A DNA stretch of 9,337 nt. Origin: JBEKYH01 sp049511115. GTDB lineage: Bacteria; Planctomycetota; Phycisphaerae; Tepidisphaerales; Tepidisphaeraceae. Under the pieces are notes generated by a model, which searched no databases, had not been told where the DNA came from, and worked only from the letters and a program-made list of their open reading frames with translations. Below, in pieces: positions 1 through 6,699 of this stretch (positions are counted from its first letter, which is position 1; each line of letters begins with the position of its first letter). The DNA lies in NCBI GenBank assembly GCA_049511115.1, contig JBEKYH010000170.1, positions 1 through 9,337 of the forward strand, in the 5' to 3' direction. The translations under genes were made by a program, and so were the position numbers.

Positions 1-236
1 TCTTCATAGCCGAGCTCCTGGCAAAAGGGTTTGTGGGCGGCCACGCGGCCAGCCCGTTTACAGCACCGGGGATTCTATTCCCGGAAACTCACACCCGCCG
101 GAGCTCGGCTTCATAGTTTCTCCGCGCCTCAGCGTTCATTCCATCCGCTCGCATGCCGAGAAACGCGGTTTCGCCGAGTTCCTTTTGGGCGGGCTCCTTG
201 CCGAAGCAGTGAAGCTATGATGCAATACCTTCGCTT
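1..236 (+). other. leading segment, possible 3' end of an upstream gene
   Basis: No certain gene. One forward frame is open from base 2 to a TGA at 218-220, ending in residues AEFLLGGLLAEAVKL. The second half of this frame (about 92-217) has GC-rich third codon positions, as the real genes here do, and its stop lies 34 bases before the peptidase ATG, an operon-like gap. The first half has less codon bias, while a competing frame (3-116, stop TAG at 114-116) looks better there, so a frameshifted or degraded gene end is also possible. I recognise no family in either translation. The minus strand has stops in all frames. Confidence 0.3.
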
Positions 237-240
237 TTGC

Positions 241-245
241 GAGGG
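241..245 (+). promoter_or_regulatory. ribosome binding site of the M16 peptidase
   Basis: GAGGG lies 9 bases before the ATG at 255. It supports that ATG over the in-frame TTG at 237, which has no purine-rich sequence at a suitable distance. Confidence 0.6.
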
Positions 246-254
246 TTGCCGACG

Positions 255-1562
255 ATGTCGCTGAAATTCCACTCCCATATCCTGAGCAACGGATTACACA
301 TCCTGGCCGAGGAAAACCCCGACGCCCATTCATTTGCCGCGGGCCTGTTCGTCCGCACCGGCTCGCGCGATGAGGACCCCGCTCTGGCCGGCGTGTCGCA
401 TTTTCTTGAGCACATGATGTTCAAAGGCTCGGCCCAGTACACCTGGGAGGACGTTAACCGGATATTCGACGAAATGGGTGCTCGCTACAACGCCTTCACT
501 ACGCCGGAGATGACGGCCTATTACGCCAACGTGCTGCCGGAATTTACCGCGCGGGCGGTTGAGCATTTGTCCCATCTCCTGCGCCCCGCTATCCGGCAGG
601 CGGATTTTGATACGGAAAAAAAAGTCATCCTCGAAGAAATCGCCATGTATCTGGATGATCCGGGCCATCGCATTTACGAATCCCTCATGGAGGCCCACTT
701 CGGCGAGCATCCCCTGTCGCGCAGCGTCCTGGGAACGGCCCAGACCGTGCAATCACTGCGGCGGGACGAAATGGCCGAGTATTTCGGACGGCGCTACGGA
801 CCTGGGAATATGGTCCTCTCCGCCAGCGGCAAACTGGATTTTGGCCGGCTCCTGGAACTGGCCGAGCAATACTGCGGCGCCTGGCCCGCCTCCGCGGCAC
901 AGCGCGCCACATCCACTCCAGCCTACCGCGGCACGCGCCGGGAAATGACCGATCCCAAGCTCAATCGCCAATACACCATGGCCATGACTCCTGGTCCCAG
1001 CGCCCAGGATGAGCGCCGGTTTGCGGCCCGCGTTCTCAGCGATGTGATCGGCGACGCCGAAGGCAGCCGCTTCTATTGGAGCCTGGTCGATAACGCGATC
1101 GCCGAGGAAGCGGATTTTGGCTTTGACGCCCACGACGGGTGCGGGAGTTTTTTAATCTCGCTGGTGACCGAGCCGGACCGGGCGGAGAAGGCGCTGGCGA
1201 TCGCGCTGGATGAGTTGCAAAAGATCAAGCAGGACCTCAAAGCGGATGAGGTGGAGCGAGCCAAAAACAAGATCGCGTGCAGCATCGTCCTGCAAGGCGA
1301 AGCGCCGATGGGCCGCATGCGCGCCATCGCCGGCCAGTGGGTCTACAACGGCGAATACCGCTCCCTGGAACAGGACATGAAGACCCTGGAGGGGGTCACC
1401 ATCGAGAAGCTGCGTGACCTGATGGCGGATTTCCCATTTGATCCGATGACTATCATCAGCCTGGGACCGGGCAAGCCGATTTCGCAACCATCAAACCTCA
1501 TTTCGTCCGCCGCCGCGACAGACCCCGCCGCTCGGCGACACCGCGGCAAAACAATTCCTTAA
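255..1562 (+). CDS. M16B family zinc metallopeptidase (MPP-beta/pitrilysin-like)
   Basis: A cytoplasmic zinc peptidase of about 435 residues, the usual single-unit length of bacterial M16B enzymes, which degrade or process small peptides as two-domain clamshells. The inverted zinc motif HxxEH is intact as HFLEH at residues 49-53. The third zinc ligand is the second glutamate of VILEEIAMYLDDP (about residue 128), at the spacing normal for the family. HPLSRSVLGT follows, the conserved segment after the active site. The C-terminal domain has the GSRFYW stretch matching the substrate-contacting region and ends with IISLGPGKPI, typical of the final strand, then a poorly conserved Ala/Arg-rich tail. 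All metal ligands are present, so it should be the catalytic type and not the inactive partner. No signal peptide is seen. A TTG at 237 would add six residues, but GAGGG before the ATG makes 255 the likely start. It is followed by 216 untranslated bases, so it is not co-operonic with the next gene. Confidence 0.93.
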   Translation: MSLKFHSHILSNGLHILAEENPDAHSFAAGLFVRTGSRDEDPALAGVSHFLEHMMFKGSAQYTWEDVNRIFDEMGARYNAFTTPEMTAYYANVLPEFTARAVEHLSHLLRPAIRQADFDTEKKVILEEIAMYLDDPGHRIYESLMEAHFGEHPLSRSVLGTAQTVQSLRRDEMAEYFGRRYGPGNMVLSASGKLDFGRLLELAEQYCGAWPASAAQRATSTPAYRGTRREMTDPKLNRQYTMAMTPGPSAQDERRFAARVLSDVIGDAEGSRFYWSLVDNAIAEEADFGFDAHDGCGSFLISLVTEPDRAEKALAIALDELQKIKQDLKADEVERAKNKIACSIVLQGEAPMGRMRAIAGQWVYNGEYRSLEQDMKTLEGVTIEKLRDLMADFPFDPMTIISLGPGKPISQPSNLISSAAATDPAARRHRGKTIP

Positions 1563-1655
1563 CCAATTTAGATAAAGCGGGTTACGCGCGATCTGCAGCC
1601 ATCGGCATTTTCCCCTGTGCGAGAGATTCTCGCTTCCGCGAGCCCGAATTTTTGC

Positions 1656-1688
1656 GTTATCGGCGTTTTAAGTTGTATTTCCGATAAC
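1656..1688. repeat. 8-bp perfect inverted repeat, possible operator
   Basis: GTTATCGG (1656-1663) and CCGATAAC (1681-1688) are exact reverse complements separated by 17 bases, with arm centres 25 bp apart. They surround the candidate -35 box of the downstream gene. The spacing could suit a dimeric regulator touching one helix face, or a stem-loop in a longer transcript. No regulator gene is adjacent. Confidence 0.45.
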
Positions 1689-1700
1689 CGGTTGTATATT
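1673..1700 (+). promoter_or_regulatory. candidate sigma-70-type promoter of the sorting-signal protein gene
   Basis: TTGTAT (1673-1678) and TATATT (1695-1700) are separated by 16 bases. The -10 box matches TATAAT at five of six positions; the -35 box matches only the TTG. It lies in an AT-rich island within GC-rich DNA, giving a leader of about 70 bases. I saw no -24/-12 sigma-54 motif. Confidence 0.4.
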
Positions 1701-1766
1701 CACGGTGCGATCACACGCTTCGTTTGGGTGAAGTGTTCGCTGGGGTCCAAGTTATTTAGTTGTATT

Positions 1767-1772
1767 GAGGAG
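1767..1772 (+). promoter_or_regulatory. strong ribosome binding site setting the start at 1779
   Basis: GAGGAG sits six bases before the ATG at 1779. The open frame extends upstream to a GTG at 1617, but this site and the signal peptide right after the ATG fix the true start. Confidence 0.75.
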
Positions 1773-1778
1773 AAGAAT

Positions 1779-2738
1779 ATGCGGACGAATAGGGGCAGTG
1801 TATTTGCGTTAGCCGTTGCCGGGGGCCTGTTTGCCAGTCAAATGGCGTTGGGTGCACAGGCACAGGTCAATTATCCCTTTGATACGAACAACTCGTCGGT
1901 GACGATTACTCACATTGCCGACACGAGCAATACGAGCTTTCCGCCCACCGTGGTTACGGAGCCGGGAGCAAACATCAAGCAAACCGCGACAACGTTCATG
2001 AATAATGACGTCATTTCGACGACCACTCGCACCGGCGTATCTTCGACGAACGCCACCGCCGGTCTCTACCACAGCAATTCTTCCACGGACATGACCATCG
2101 CGGTGACCGGGGGCACGGGCGTCGGCCAGGCCAATGTGCCGGGCGAGGCCTTCAGCGGCCCGTCCGAGCTTGACGTGAATATCGACGCCCTGTGGACGCT
2201 GAATTCCGCCTATTCGCCGGCAAATCAGTTTCCCGGCATCAATTACCAGTTCCCCCTCGGTGGCGTCATCGGCATCGGCGGCACCGATCACTTTATCGTC
2301 AGCCTCACTTTCTACGACACAACCTTCACGCCCGGCAGCGGCGCGAAAGTTCAAACGCCGATCGGCAGCCTCAACATCGACATGGCGATGACGAATACTT
2401 CCAGCGCTCCGCTTCCTTTCACCCAGACCCTGAGCGGCGACGACCTGATCAATAACGGCAATGCCCTTCCGGTCGGCTCTGAATTTGAAGAGGTCGGCGA
2501 CATCATCTTTAAATCGAAGAACGATGAGTCTCCCTCGTCTTTCGATTTCACCGACGACACCAACACCGGAGCCGAGACTTATACAACTGAACCCACCGGT
2601 GCACAGGACTTCTCCTTTATCTCCGCCACGAACGTGCCCCTGCCGTCGTCCGTTGCGATGGGATTCCTGGCCATCGGCCTGATGGGGCTTGGCCGGGTGG
2701 TGAAGTCGGCGCGCCGTTCGGCTGGTTCGACTCTGTAA
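1779..2738 (+). CDS. secreted protein with PEP-CTERM/VPLPA-like sorting tail
   Basis: A 319-residue exported protein of unknown function. Residues 1-28 form a Sec signal peptide: Arg at 2 and 5, a hydrophobic core (FALAVAGGLFA), and a likely cut after AQA. The mature part is rich in Ser, Thr, Asn and Gly, has no Cys that I can see, and looks beta-rich and extracellular. The C-terminus has the three-part sorting signal: VPLPSS at about 286-291, a hydrophobic helix (VAMGFLAIGLMGLG) and a basic end (RVVKSARR), plus six further residues. In the PEP-CTERM and VPLPA-CTERM families this tail is recognised by an exosortase, which processes the protein for the cell surface or matrix. No exosortase is in the window. 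The body matches no domain I can name; a surface or exopolysaccharide-associated protein is the best guess. It has its own candidate promoter and converges with the FHA gene 17 bases beyond its stop. Confidence 0.8.
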   Translation: MRTNRGSVFALAVAGGLFASQMALGAQAQVNYPFDTNNSSVTITHIADTSNTSFPPTVVTEPGANIKQTATTFMNNDVISTTTRTGVSSTNATAGLYHSNSSTDMTIAVTGGTGVGQANVPGEAFSGPSELDVNIDALWTLNSAYSPANQFPGINYQFPLGGVIGIGGTDHFIVSLTFYDTTFTPGSGAKVQTPIGSLNIDMAMTNTSSAPLPFTQTLSGDDLINNGNALPVGSEFEEVGDIIFKSKNDESPSSFDFTDDTNTGAETYTTEPTGAQDFSFISATNVPLPSSVAMGFLAIGLMGLGRVVKSARRSAGSTL

Positions 2739-2755
2739 ATCAGTTTGTTAGCCAG

Positions 2756-3241
2756 TTACTGCTGGGAATCATCCGGCAGTTGCCCAAGCGAACTGTCATC
2801 CAGATGTAAATCAAGAAGGCCGTCCTCATCGCTGAGCGCGGCCTTTTCGTCCTGCACCGCGAAATCATCCGCCGGATCGTATAGCGCGGGCAAACTCGAT
2901 TCGACAATGGGAGACGCTGTCGGATCGACGATTTCATCCTCCAGTGGCTGGCCGTCGATCTGGACAACGAATGTCACCGGACCCACGCGCAGGCGGTCGC
3001 CCGGGCTCATCAGCGCCTCACTGACTTTTTTTCCATTGACGAGCGTTCCGTTGGAGCTGCCCATATCCTCCACGCGCAGCCCGTCAGGTTCCTTCAAAAG
3101 CCGGCAATGCCGGCGCGAGACATCAAGGTGGCTGATCCGCAGGTCGCAGTCCTCGCGCCGCCCGATCACGGTAATATCGCCGCTGATGGAAACGCTTTGC
3201 CGCTCCGCCTTCGATTGGAAGATGAAAAGAACAACCTGCAT
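2756..3241 (-). CDS. FHA-domain protein with acidic C-terminal tail
   Basis: A 161-residue cytoplasmic protein with one forkhead-associated domain in about residues 1-95. The phosphothreonine-binding signature is complete: GR at 27-28, SRRH at 42-45, and SSNGTLVNG at 62-70. FHA domains dock phosphothreonine-containing partners, usually targets of Hanks-type Ser/Thr kinases; no kinase or phosphatase gene is near. Residues from about 96 onward are low-complexity, rich in Asp and Glu, and probably disordered. They contain no obvious second domain, so the protein probably acts as an adaptor. The start ATG (complement of 3239-3241) is preceded by AGGTG at 3249-3253 with a 7-base gap, and a good promoter lies at 3285-3313. 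Its 3' end faces the sorting-signal gene with only 17 bases between stops and no clear terminator, so the two transcripts may overlap. Confidence 0.92.
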   Translation of the reverse strand: MQVVLFIFQSKAERQSVSISGDITVIGRREDCDLRISHLDVSRRHCRLLKEPDGLRVEDMGSSNGTLVNGKKVSEALMSPGDRLRVGPVTFVVQIDGQPLEDEIVDPTASPIVESSLPALYDPADDFAVQDEKAALSDEDGLLDLHLDDSSLGQLPDDSQQ

Positions 3242-3284
3242 CGAGAATCACCTGTTTTTGCAACCTAATTCGGAGTGCTTCTTC

Positions 3285-3313
3285 AGGATACCCCGATCGA
3301 TATCGGTTGCCAA
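3285..3313 (-). promoter_or_regulatory. promoter of the FHA gene
   Basis: Read on the minus strand, TTGGCA (complement of 3308-3313) is followed after exactly 17 bases by TATCCT (complement of 3285-3290). They match the consensus boxes at five and four of six positions. Transcription would begin about 35-40 bases before the start codon. The spacer contains a small dyad, CCGAT (3293-3297) and ATCGG (3302-3306). Confidence 0.55.
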
Positions 3314-3377
3314 ACGGAGACGAGCTTCGAGGACTAAGAGGAAATGCAGTTTCGACGTACACGTCCAACAGGCCAAG

Positions 3378-3409
3378 GTCACCTTGTCACCTTGTCACCC
3401 TGTCATTTT
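3378..3409. repeat. 8-bp tandem repeat, unit GTCACCTT
   Basis: Four head-to-tail units: two perfect GTCACCTT copies (3378-3393), a third with one change (GTCACCCT, 3394-3401), and a decayed fourth (GTCATTTT, 3402-3409). It is intergenic between the FHA promoter and the tRNA-Leu promoter. The unit length is not a multiple of three and no gene reads through it. It may be a copy-variable spacer or a fragment of a dispersed repeat. Confidence 0.75.
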
Positions 3410-3418
3410 TTCCCTCTC

Positions 3419-3446
3419 TCAGTCCTCTGTCCTCGGCCCTCAGTCC
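3419..3446. repeat. degenerate 7-bp tandem repeat, pattern TCNGNCC
   Basis: Four consecutive heptamers fit TCNGNCC: TCAGTCC, TCTGTCC, TCGGCCC, TCAGTCC. The outer two are identical, giving a 9-bp direct repeat CTCAGTCCT at 3418-3426 and 3439-3447. It begins 9 bases after the 8-bp repeat, across a pyrimidine run, and ends 6 bases before the -35 box of the tRNA-Leu promoter. Confidence 0.6.
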
Positions 3447-3452
3447 TTATAT

Positions 3453-3480
3453 TTGACCTTGCCGGAAAATCGGCTCTAAT
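3453..3480 (+). promoter_or_regulatory. promoter of tRNA-Leu and probably the genes after it
   Basis: TTGACC (3453-3458) and TCTAAT (3475-3480) each match consensus at five of six positions, with a 16-base spacer. The -10 box ends 13 bases before the mature tRNA 5' end, implying a short 5' leader removed by RNase P. The 41 bases between the tRNA and the next ATG leave little room for another promoter. Confidence 0.6.
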
Positions 3481-3493
3481 CTCTTGAAACACC

Positions 3494-3575
3494 GCAGGAG
3501 TGGCGGAATTGGCAGACGCGCAGGACTTAGGATCCTGTACCGAAAGGTGTAGGGGTTCAACTCCCCTCTCCTGCA
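3494..3575 (+). tRNA. tRNA-Leu (anticodon UAG)
   Basis: An 82-base type II tRNA whose arms all close. The acceptor stem pairs GCAGGAG (3494-3500) with CTCCTGC (3568-3574), followed by discriminator A3575. The anticodon stem is CAGGA/TCCTG around loop CTTAGGA, with TAG at 3528-3530. A long variable arm of leucine type (ACC, GAAA loop, GGT) follows. The T stem AGGGG/CCCCT encloses TTCAACT. CCA is not encoded, so it must be added after transcription. A protein frame beginning MAELADAQDLGS crosses this gene and is a well-known artefact of tRNA-Leu sequence. Confidence 0.97.
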
Positions 3576-3616
3576 TTGTTTTTCCAGGTGCCTCTTTTCG
3601 CGGCGGCGGAGACGTC

Positions 3617-4741
3617 ATGATTGGCCGATGGGTGTCGATTTTTCCAGCGCTCGCATGCGCCTTTGGCGCAGCGTCGCTCGTGCGCGCCGACTCCATCGTC
3701 GTCAGCGGCGTCACCTATTCCGGGATTCACATCGACCGCATCGAAGGCGGCCAGATTTATTACTCCCTCAACGGCGATTTTAAATCCCGCTCATCGGCCG
3801 ATATTGTCACCATGCAGTTGGACGATTCGCCCGATTTCAACGCCGCCGAGACCGCCTATCAGGGAAAACAATGGTCCGCCGCCGCCGATGGTTTTGGCCG
3901 TCTGCTTGAGTCAAGCGACAAGCCCTGGCTGAAAACCTGGATCGCCCCGCGCCTTCTTGACGCCGCCGAGAACCTTAACCGCTTTGATATCGTCGTCACC
4001 GCATGGATCACGGTGGCCCGCAACGACCCCGGCGCCGCCGCCAGTCTCCGCCCCACCTTGCCCGCGACGGGATCATTTGATTTGAATGCGATCGCCCGGC
4101 AGCTTGATGCCGCGTCGCAATCCTCAACGGGTTTGTCGCAGCAATTGATGCTCGGCCTGCTGCTCGATGTCGATATGGCCCGGCAGGACAGCGTCTCTGC
4201 CGCGAAGGTCGCCACCGAACTGCGCCAAGCCGCCCCGGCTGCCGATGTCGGCGCGGTCGACCCGGCCATCATTCAATCGGTCCAGCAGGAGACGCGCCTG
4301 GCGCTGGCCGCCGCCGCGTTGAACAATCGGCAATACGATCAGGCGATTTCGATTATTGATACATCGGCCGCTCTGATCGTCGATCCGCCGCGGCAATCGC
4401 AGGCCCTGCTTATCAAGGCGCAGGCCCTGGAAGCAAAGGCCGCCGCGTCGGGCGACAAAGACGCCTGGAAAGATGCCGCGCTGGCTTATATGCGGGTCTA
4501 TGTTCACTTCCGCGACGGAGCCGGCGCGGTTCATTCGCCGCAGGCGCTGATGAAGGCGGCGCAGATCGAGGAGGCCCATCTTTCCGAGCCGCGGGCCGCG
4601 CTCACCCTGTACCAGAAGGTCGTAAACGAATACAAGGATAGTTTGGAAGCCGCACAGGCCACGCCGGAGGTCAATCGCCTCGCGGCCGCCCTGGCGGCGA
4701 GTTCGGCGGCGCCATCGCCCCGGCCCGGCGCACCGAATTGA
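3617..4741 (+). CDS. secreted TPR-like repeat protein
   Basis: A 374-residue exported protein of unknown exact function. Residues 1-24 are a signal peptide (MIGRWVSIFPALACAFGAAS core) with a likely cut at VRA/DS. Residues about 25-73 look like a small beta-rich module (VSGVTYSGIHIDRIEGGQIYY), a style I associate from memory with planctomycete envelope proteins. From residue 74 it is helical and Ala-rich, with TPR-like pairs such as AETAYQGKQWSAAADGFGRL and, near residues 328-348, ALTLYQKVVNEYKDS, which resembles the C-terminal TPRs of YbgF/CpoB. It ends in a Pro/Ala tail. GGAG at 3608-3611, five bases upstream, supports the ATG at 3617; a longer start upstream would fall inside tRNA-Leu. It lies 25 bases before the PpiD-like gene on the same strand, so the two are probably co-transcribed. 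This suggests a periplasmic scaffold working with that chaperone (inference). Confidence 0.82.
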   Translation: MIGRWVSIFPALACAFGAASLVRADSIVVSGVTYSGIHIDRIEGGQIYYSLNGDFKSRSSADIVTMQLDDSPDFNAAETAYQGKQWSAAADGFGRLLESSDKPWLKTWIAPRLLDAAENLNRFDIVVTAWITVARNDPGAAASLRPTLPATGSFDLNAIARQLDAASQSSTGLSQQLMLGLLLDVDMARQDSVSAAKVATELRQAAPAADVGAVDPAIIQSVQQETRLALAAAALNNRQYDQAISIIDTSAALIVDPPRQSQALLIKAQALEAKAAASGDKDAWKDAALAYMRVYVHFRDGAGAVHSPQALMKAAQIEEAHLSEPRAALTLYQKVVNEYKDSLEAAQATPEVNRLAAALAASSAAPSPRPGAPN

Positions 4742-4766
4742 ATCTTAAGCAGCAAGGATTTGCCCC

Positions 4767-6686
4767 ATGTCAATGCAGCGTTTTCTCCGCGACAACAGCA
4801 AGAAGGTCATGGCCCTCTTCAGTGTGGTGCTCATGGTCCTGTTCTTTCTCCCCAGCCTGTCGGGCAACAATTCCAGCCGCAACGGCGACGCCGACCGCAC
4901 CGTCGCCACCGTTTACGGCAACGAAAAGATCAGCGCCTACGAGCAGGAGACCGCCAAGCAGGAATGGGAATTGGTCACCCGCCAGCTTTATTACGACCGC
5001 GGCAACGGCGACGATCAGCACGCCCCCATCGCCGAAAAACTCGGCCAGGGCGCCGTCGCGGCCATCGATAACAATCCCCTCTCGTTTCTCCTTTTGATGA
5101 AGGAAGCCGAGCATCTGGGGATTACCGTCAGCAATGACCAGCTTCAGGAGGCCGTCAAGAATCAGGTCGCCAACATGCCGGACCCAGCCGACGATTCTTA
5201 TCCCCGCGCGTTGTCGGCCGTTCATGACCTGCTCCTGGTTTACAATCTGCTCGATCGCGTCAGCGACGTGGTCAAGGAAAGCGGCCCGCGCGTGATCCGG
5301 AATCTCGCGCTGACCCAGCAGGACGCGTCCCTGAACGTCGCAACGATTCCGCTGGCTAATTACCTTGCCGCCGCGACGCAACCCACGCGTGAGCAACTAC
5401 AAACCCAGTTTAATCTTTACAGCCAGACCCTCGCCGGAACTCCGACGGCCACCAATCCCCTGGGATTCGGCTATCTCTATCCCAATCGCGTCAAGGTGCA
5501 ATACATCGGCTTTAACATGCAGGAAATCCGCCGCGCGGTTCAGGCGTCGCGCCCCATGATCGACTGGGAGACGCAGGCGCGGCGGCTCTATCGCACGCAC
5601 ACCGCTGATTTCCCCATCCCGACCACCAATCCTGCGACACAGCCGCTCGCTTCCGCCTCCACGCAGCCGGCCTGGGAAGACCTCCCCACCGATGTGGTCA
5701 CCCAGGTCTACAACAAGGTCTACGACATCGCGCAGAACGAGGCGGCAGGGAAGATCAGGGACGCCATGAACCAGCAGCTTGAAGCCGACTGGCTCGCGTT
5801 CCACAACGCCGCCGCCGGCGGCACGGCGCTGCCGACAACTTCGTTTGGAGTCACCTTCGATTCCGACGGTTACATTCCCGCTCTGGCCACGAGCCTGCAA
5901 AATCAATTCTCCGCGGTCCCGATCGATGCCGTTGACAACTCCAGCGTGAAGAGCGCCGCTGAGCTCGCCACCCTGGCGACCATCGGCACGACCGTTGATT
6001 CCCAGGGCCAGCCCTTTGCCCAATACGCGACCACTGCCGGCGATCTGTTCAAATCCGCCGCCGCCCTGCCCGCCAGCGAGCGGCTGTCCCTGTGGCAGCC
6101 TTCCCAGACGTTCGCTACCCCGACAGGCGACGCCTTTTTCATCTTCCGCCTCTCGGCCATGGACCCCAGCCATGCCCCGGCTTTCGACGAAGTTCGCGAC
6201 CAGGTCACTCAGGACGCGCGCAAATTGGAGGCATGGAATGCCGCGGCGGCCGACGCCGACAAACTGCTGGCGTCCGCTAAGTTGACCAGTTTGATCGCCG
6301 CCGCACAGAGTGCCAAGCCCCCACTGTCGGTGATCACCACTGATTTTTTCAGCATGGCCACGGCGGCTGATAAAATACCCCCCCTGCCGTTGCAGCCCGC
6401 GTCAATCCGGGCCATTCAGGGCGGAGCCGCCCAACTCATCATCAAGCCAGGCCCGCAGGGGCATCAGCCGGTCAGCACAGTGGATTTGCCAGCCGACCAG
6501 GAAATCGCCATTATTGAATTGAACAAGGTCCGCCCCAACTGGACCGACCCAACGGACCGGTCCATGCGGCAAACCGAATTGGGCTTGGAGGAGGAGATGC
6601 GCCTCGCCCAGCAGGTTGAGGAAGGATGGAGTATTTTCGACGCGGTCTCCAAGCGCACGCAATATCAGGAGAGCGTCACCAAATAA
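4767..6686 (+). CDS. PpiD/SurA-like membrane-anchored periplasmic chaperone
   Basis: A 639-residue protein with the PpiD layout: a short basic N-terminus, one transmembrane anchor at about residues 14-31 (VMALFSVVLMVLFFLPSL), then a large periplasmic part. Residues about 46-56 (VATVYGNEKIS) match the opening of SurA_N-type chaperone domains. VKVQYIGFNMQEIRR near 242 and FDEVRDQVTQDARK near 473-486 match elements flanking the parvulin domain in PpiD. Between them I cannot find the usual parvulin features (HILV start, GGDLG loop, GYHII end). Only a weak echo remains (LWQPSQTFATPTGDAFFIFRL), and a stretch near 288-302 is Ala/Thr/Gln/Pro-rich. It probably acts as a chaperone for exported proteins rather than as an active prolyl isomerase. 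AAGGA at 4754-4758, eight bases upstream, fits the ATG at 4767; a second ATG two codons later is an alternative. A tRNA-Ala starts 13 bases after its stop. Confidence 0.82.
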   Translation: MSMQRFLRDNSKKVMALFSVVLMVLFFLPSLSGNNSSRNGDADRTVATVYGNEKISAYEQETAKQEWELVTRQLYYDRGNGDDQHAPIAEKLGQGAVAAIDNNPLSFLLLMKEAEHLGITVSNDQLQEAVKNQVANMPDPADDSYPRALSAVHDLLLVYNLLDRVSDVVKESGPRVIRNLALTQQDASLNVATIPLANYLAAATQPTREQLQTQFNLYSQTLAGTPTATNPLGFGYLYPNRVKVQYIGFNMQEIRRAVQASRPMIDWETQARRLYRTHTADFPIPTTNPATQPLASASTQPAWEDLPTDVVTQVYNKVYDIAQNEAAGKIRDAMNQQLEADWLAFHNAAAGGTALPTTSFGVTFDSDGYIPALATSLQNQFSAVPIDAVDNSSVKSAAELATLATIGTTVDSQGQPFAQYATTAGDLFKSAAALPASERLSLWQPSQTFATPTGDAFFIFRLSAMDPSHAPAFDEVRDQVTQDARKLEAWNAAAADADKLLASAKLTSLIAAAQSAKPPLSVITTDFFSMATAADKIPPLPLQPASIRAIQGGAAQLIIKPGPQGHQPVSTVDLPADQEIAIIELNKVRPNWTDPTDRSMRQTELGLEEEMRLAQQVEEGWSIFDAVSKRTQYQESVTK

Positions 6687-6699
6687 TCGTTGACTGTTC

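Noticed and set aside
1617..1778. GTG-initiated extension of the sorting-signal protein
   Set aside because: It would bury the signal peptide behind 54 residues and ignore GAGGAG directly before the ATG at 1779.
3494..3575. tRNA-Leu as an integration site of a mobile element
   Set aside because: No integrase gene and no direct copy of the tRNA 3' end was seen elsewhere in the window.
3500..3616. N-terminal extension of the TPR-like protein beginning MAELADAQDLGS
   Set aside because: It reads through tRNA-Leu; this peptide is a common artefact of tRNA-Leu sequence. The ATG at 3617 has a ribosome site and starts a signal peptide.
4770..6173. 208- and 258-residue open frames antisense to the PpiD-like gene
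   Set aside because: Same codon-bias shadow effect; no ribosome site or domain recognised.
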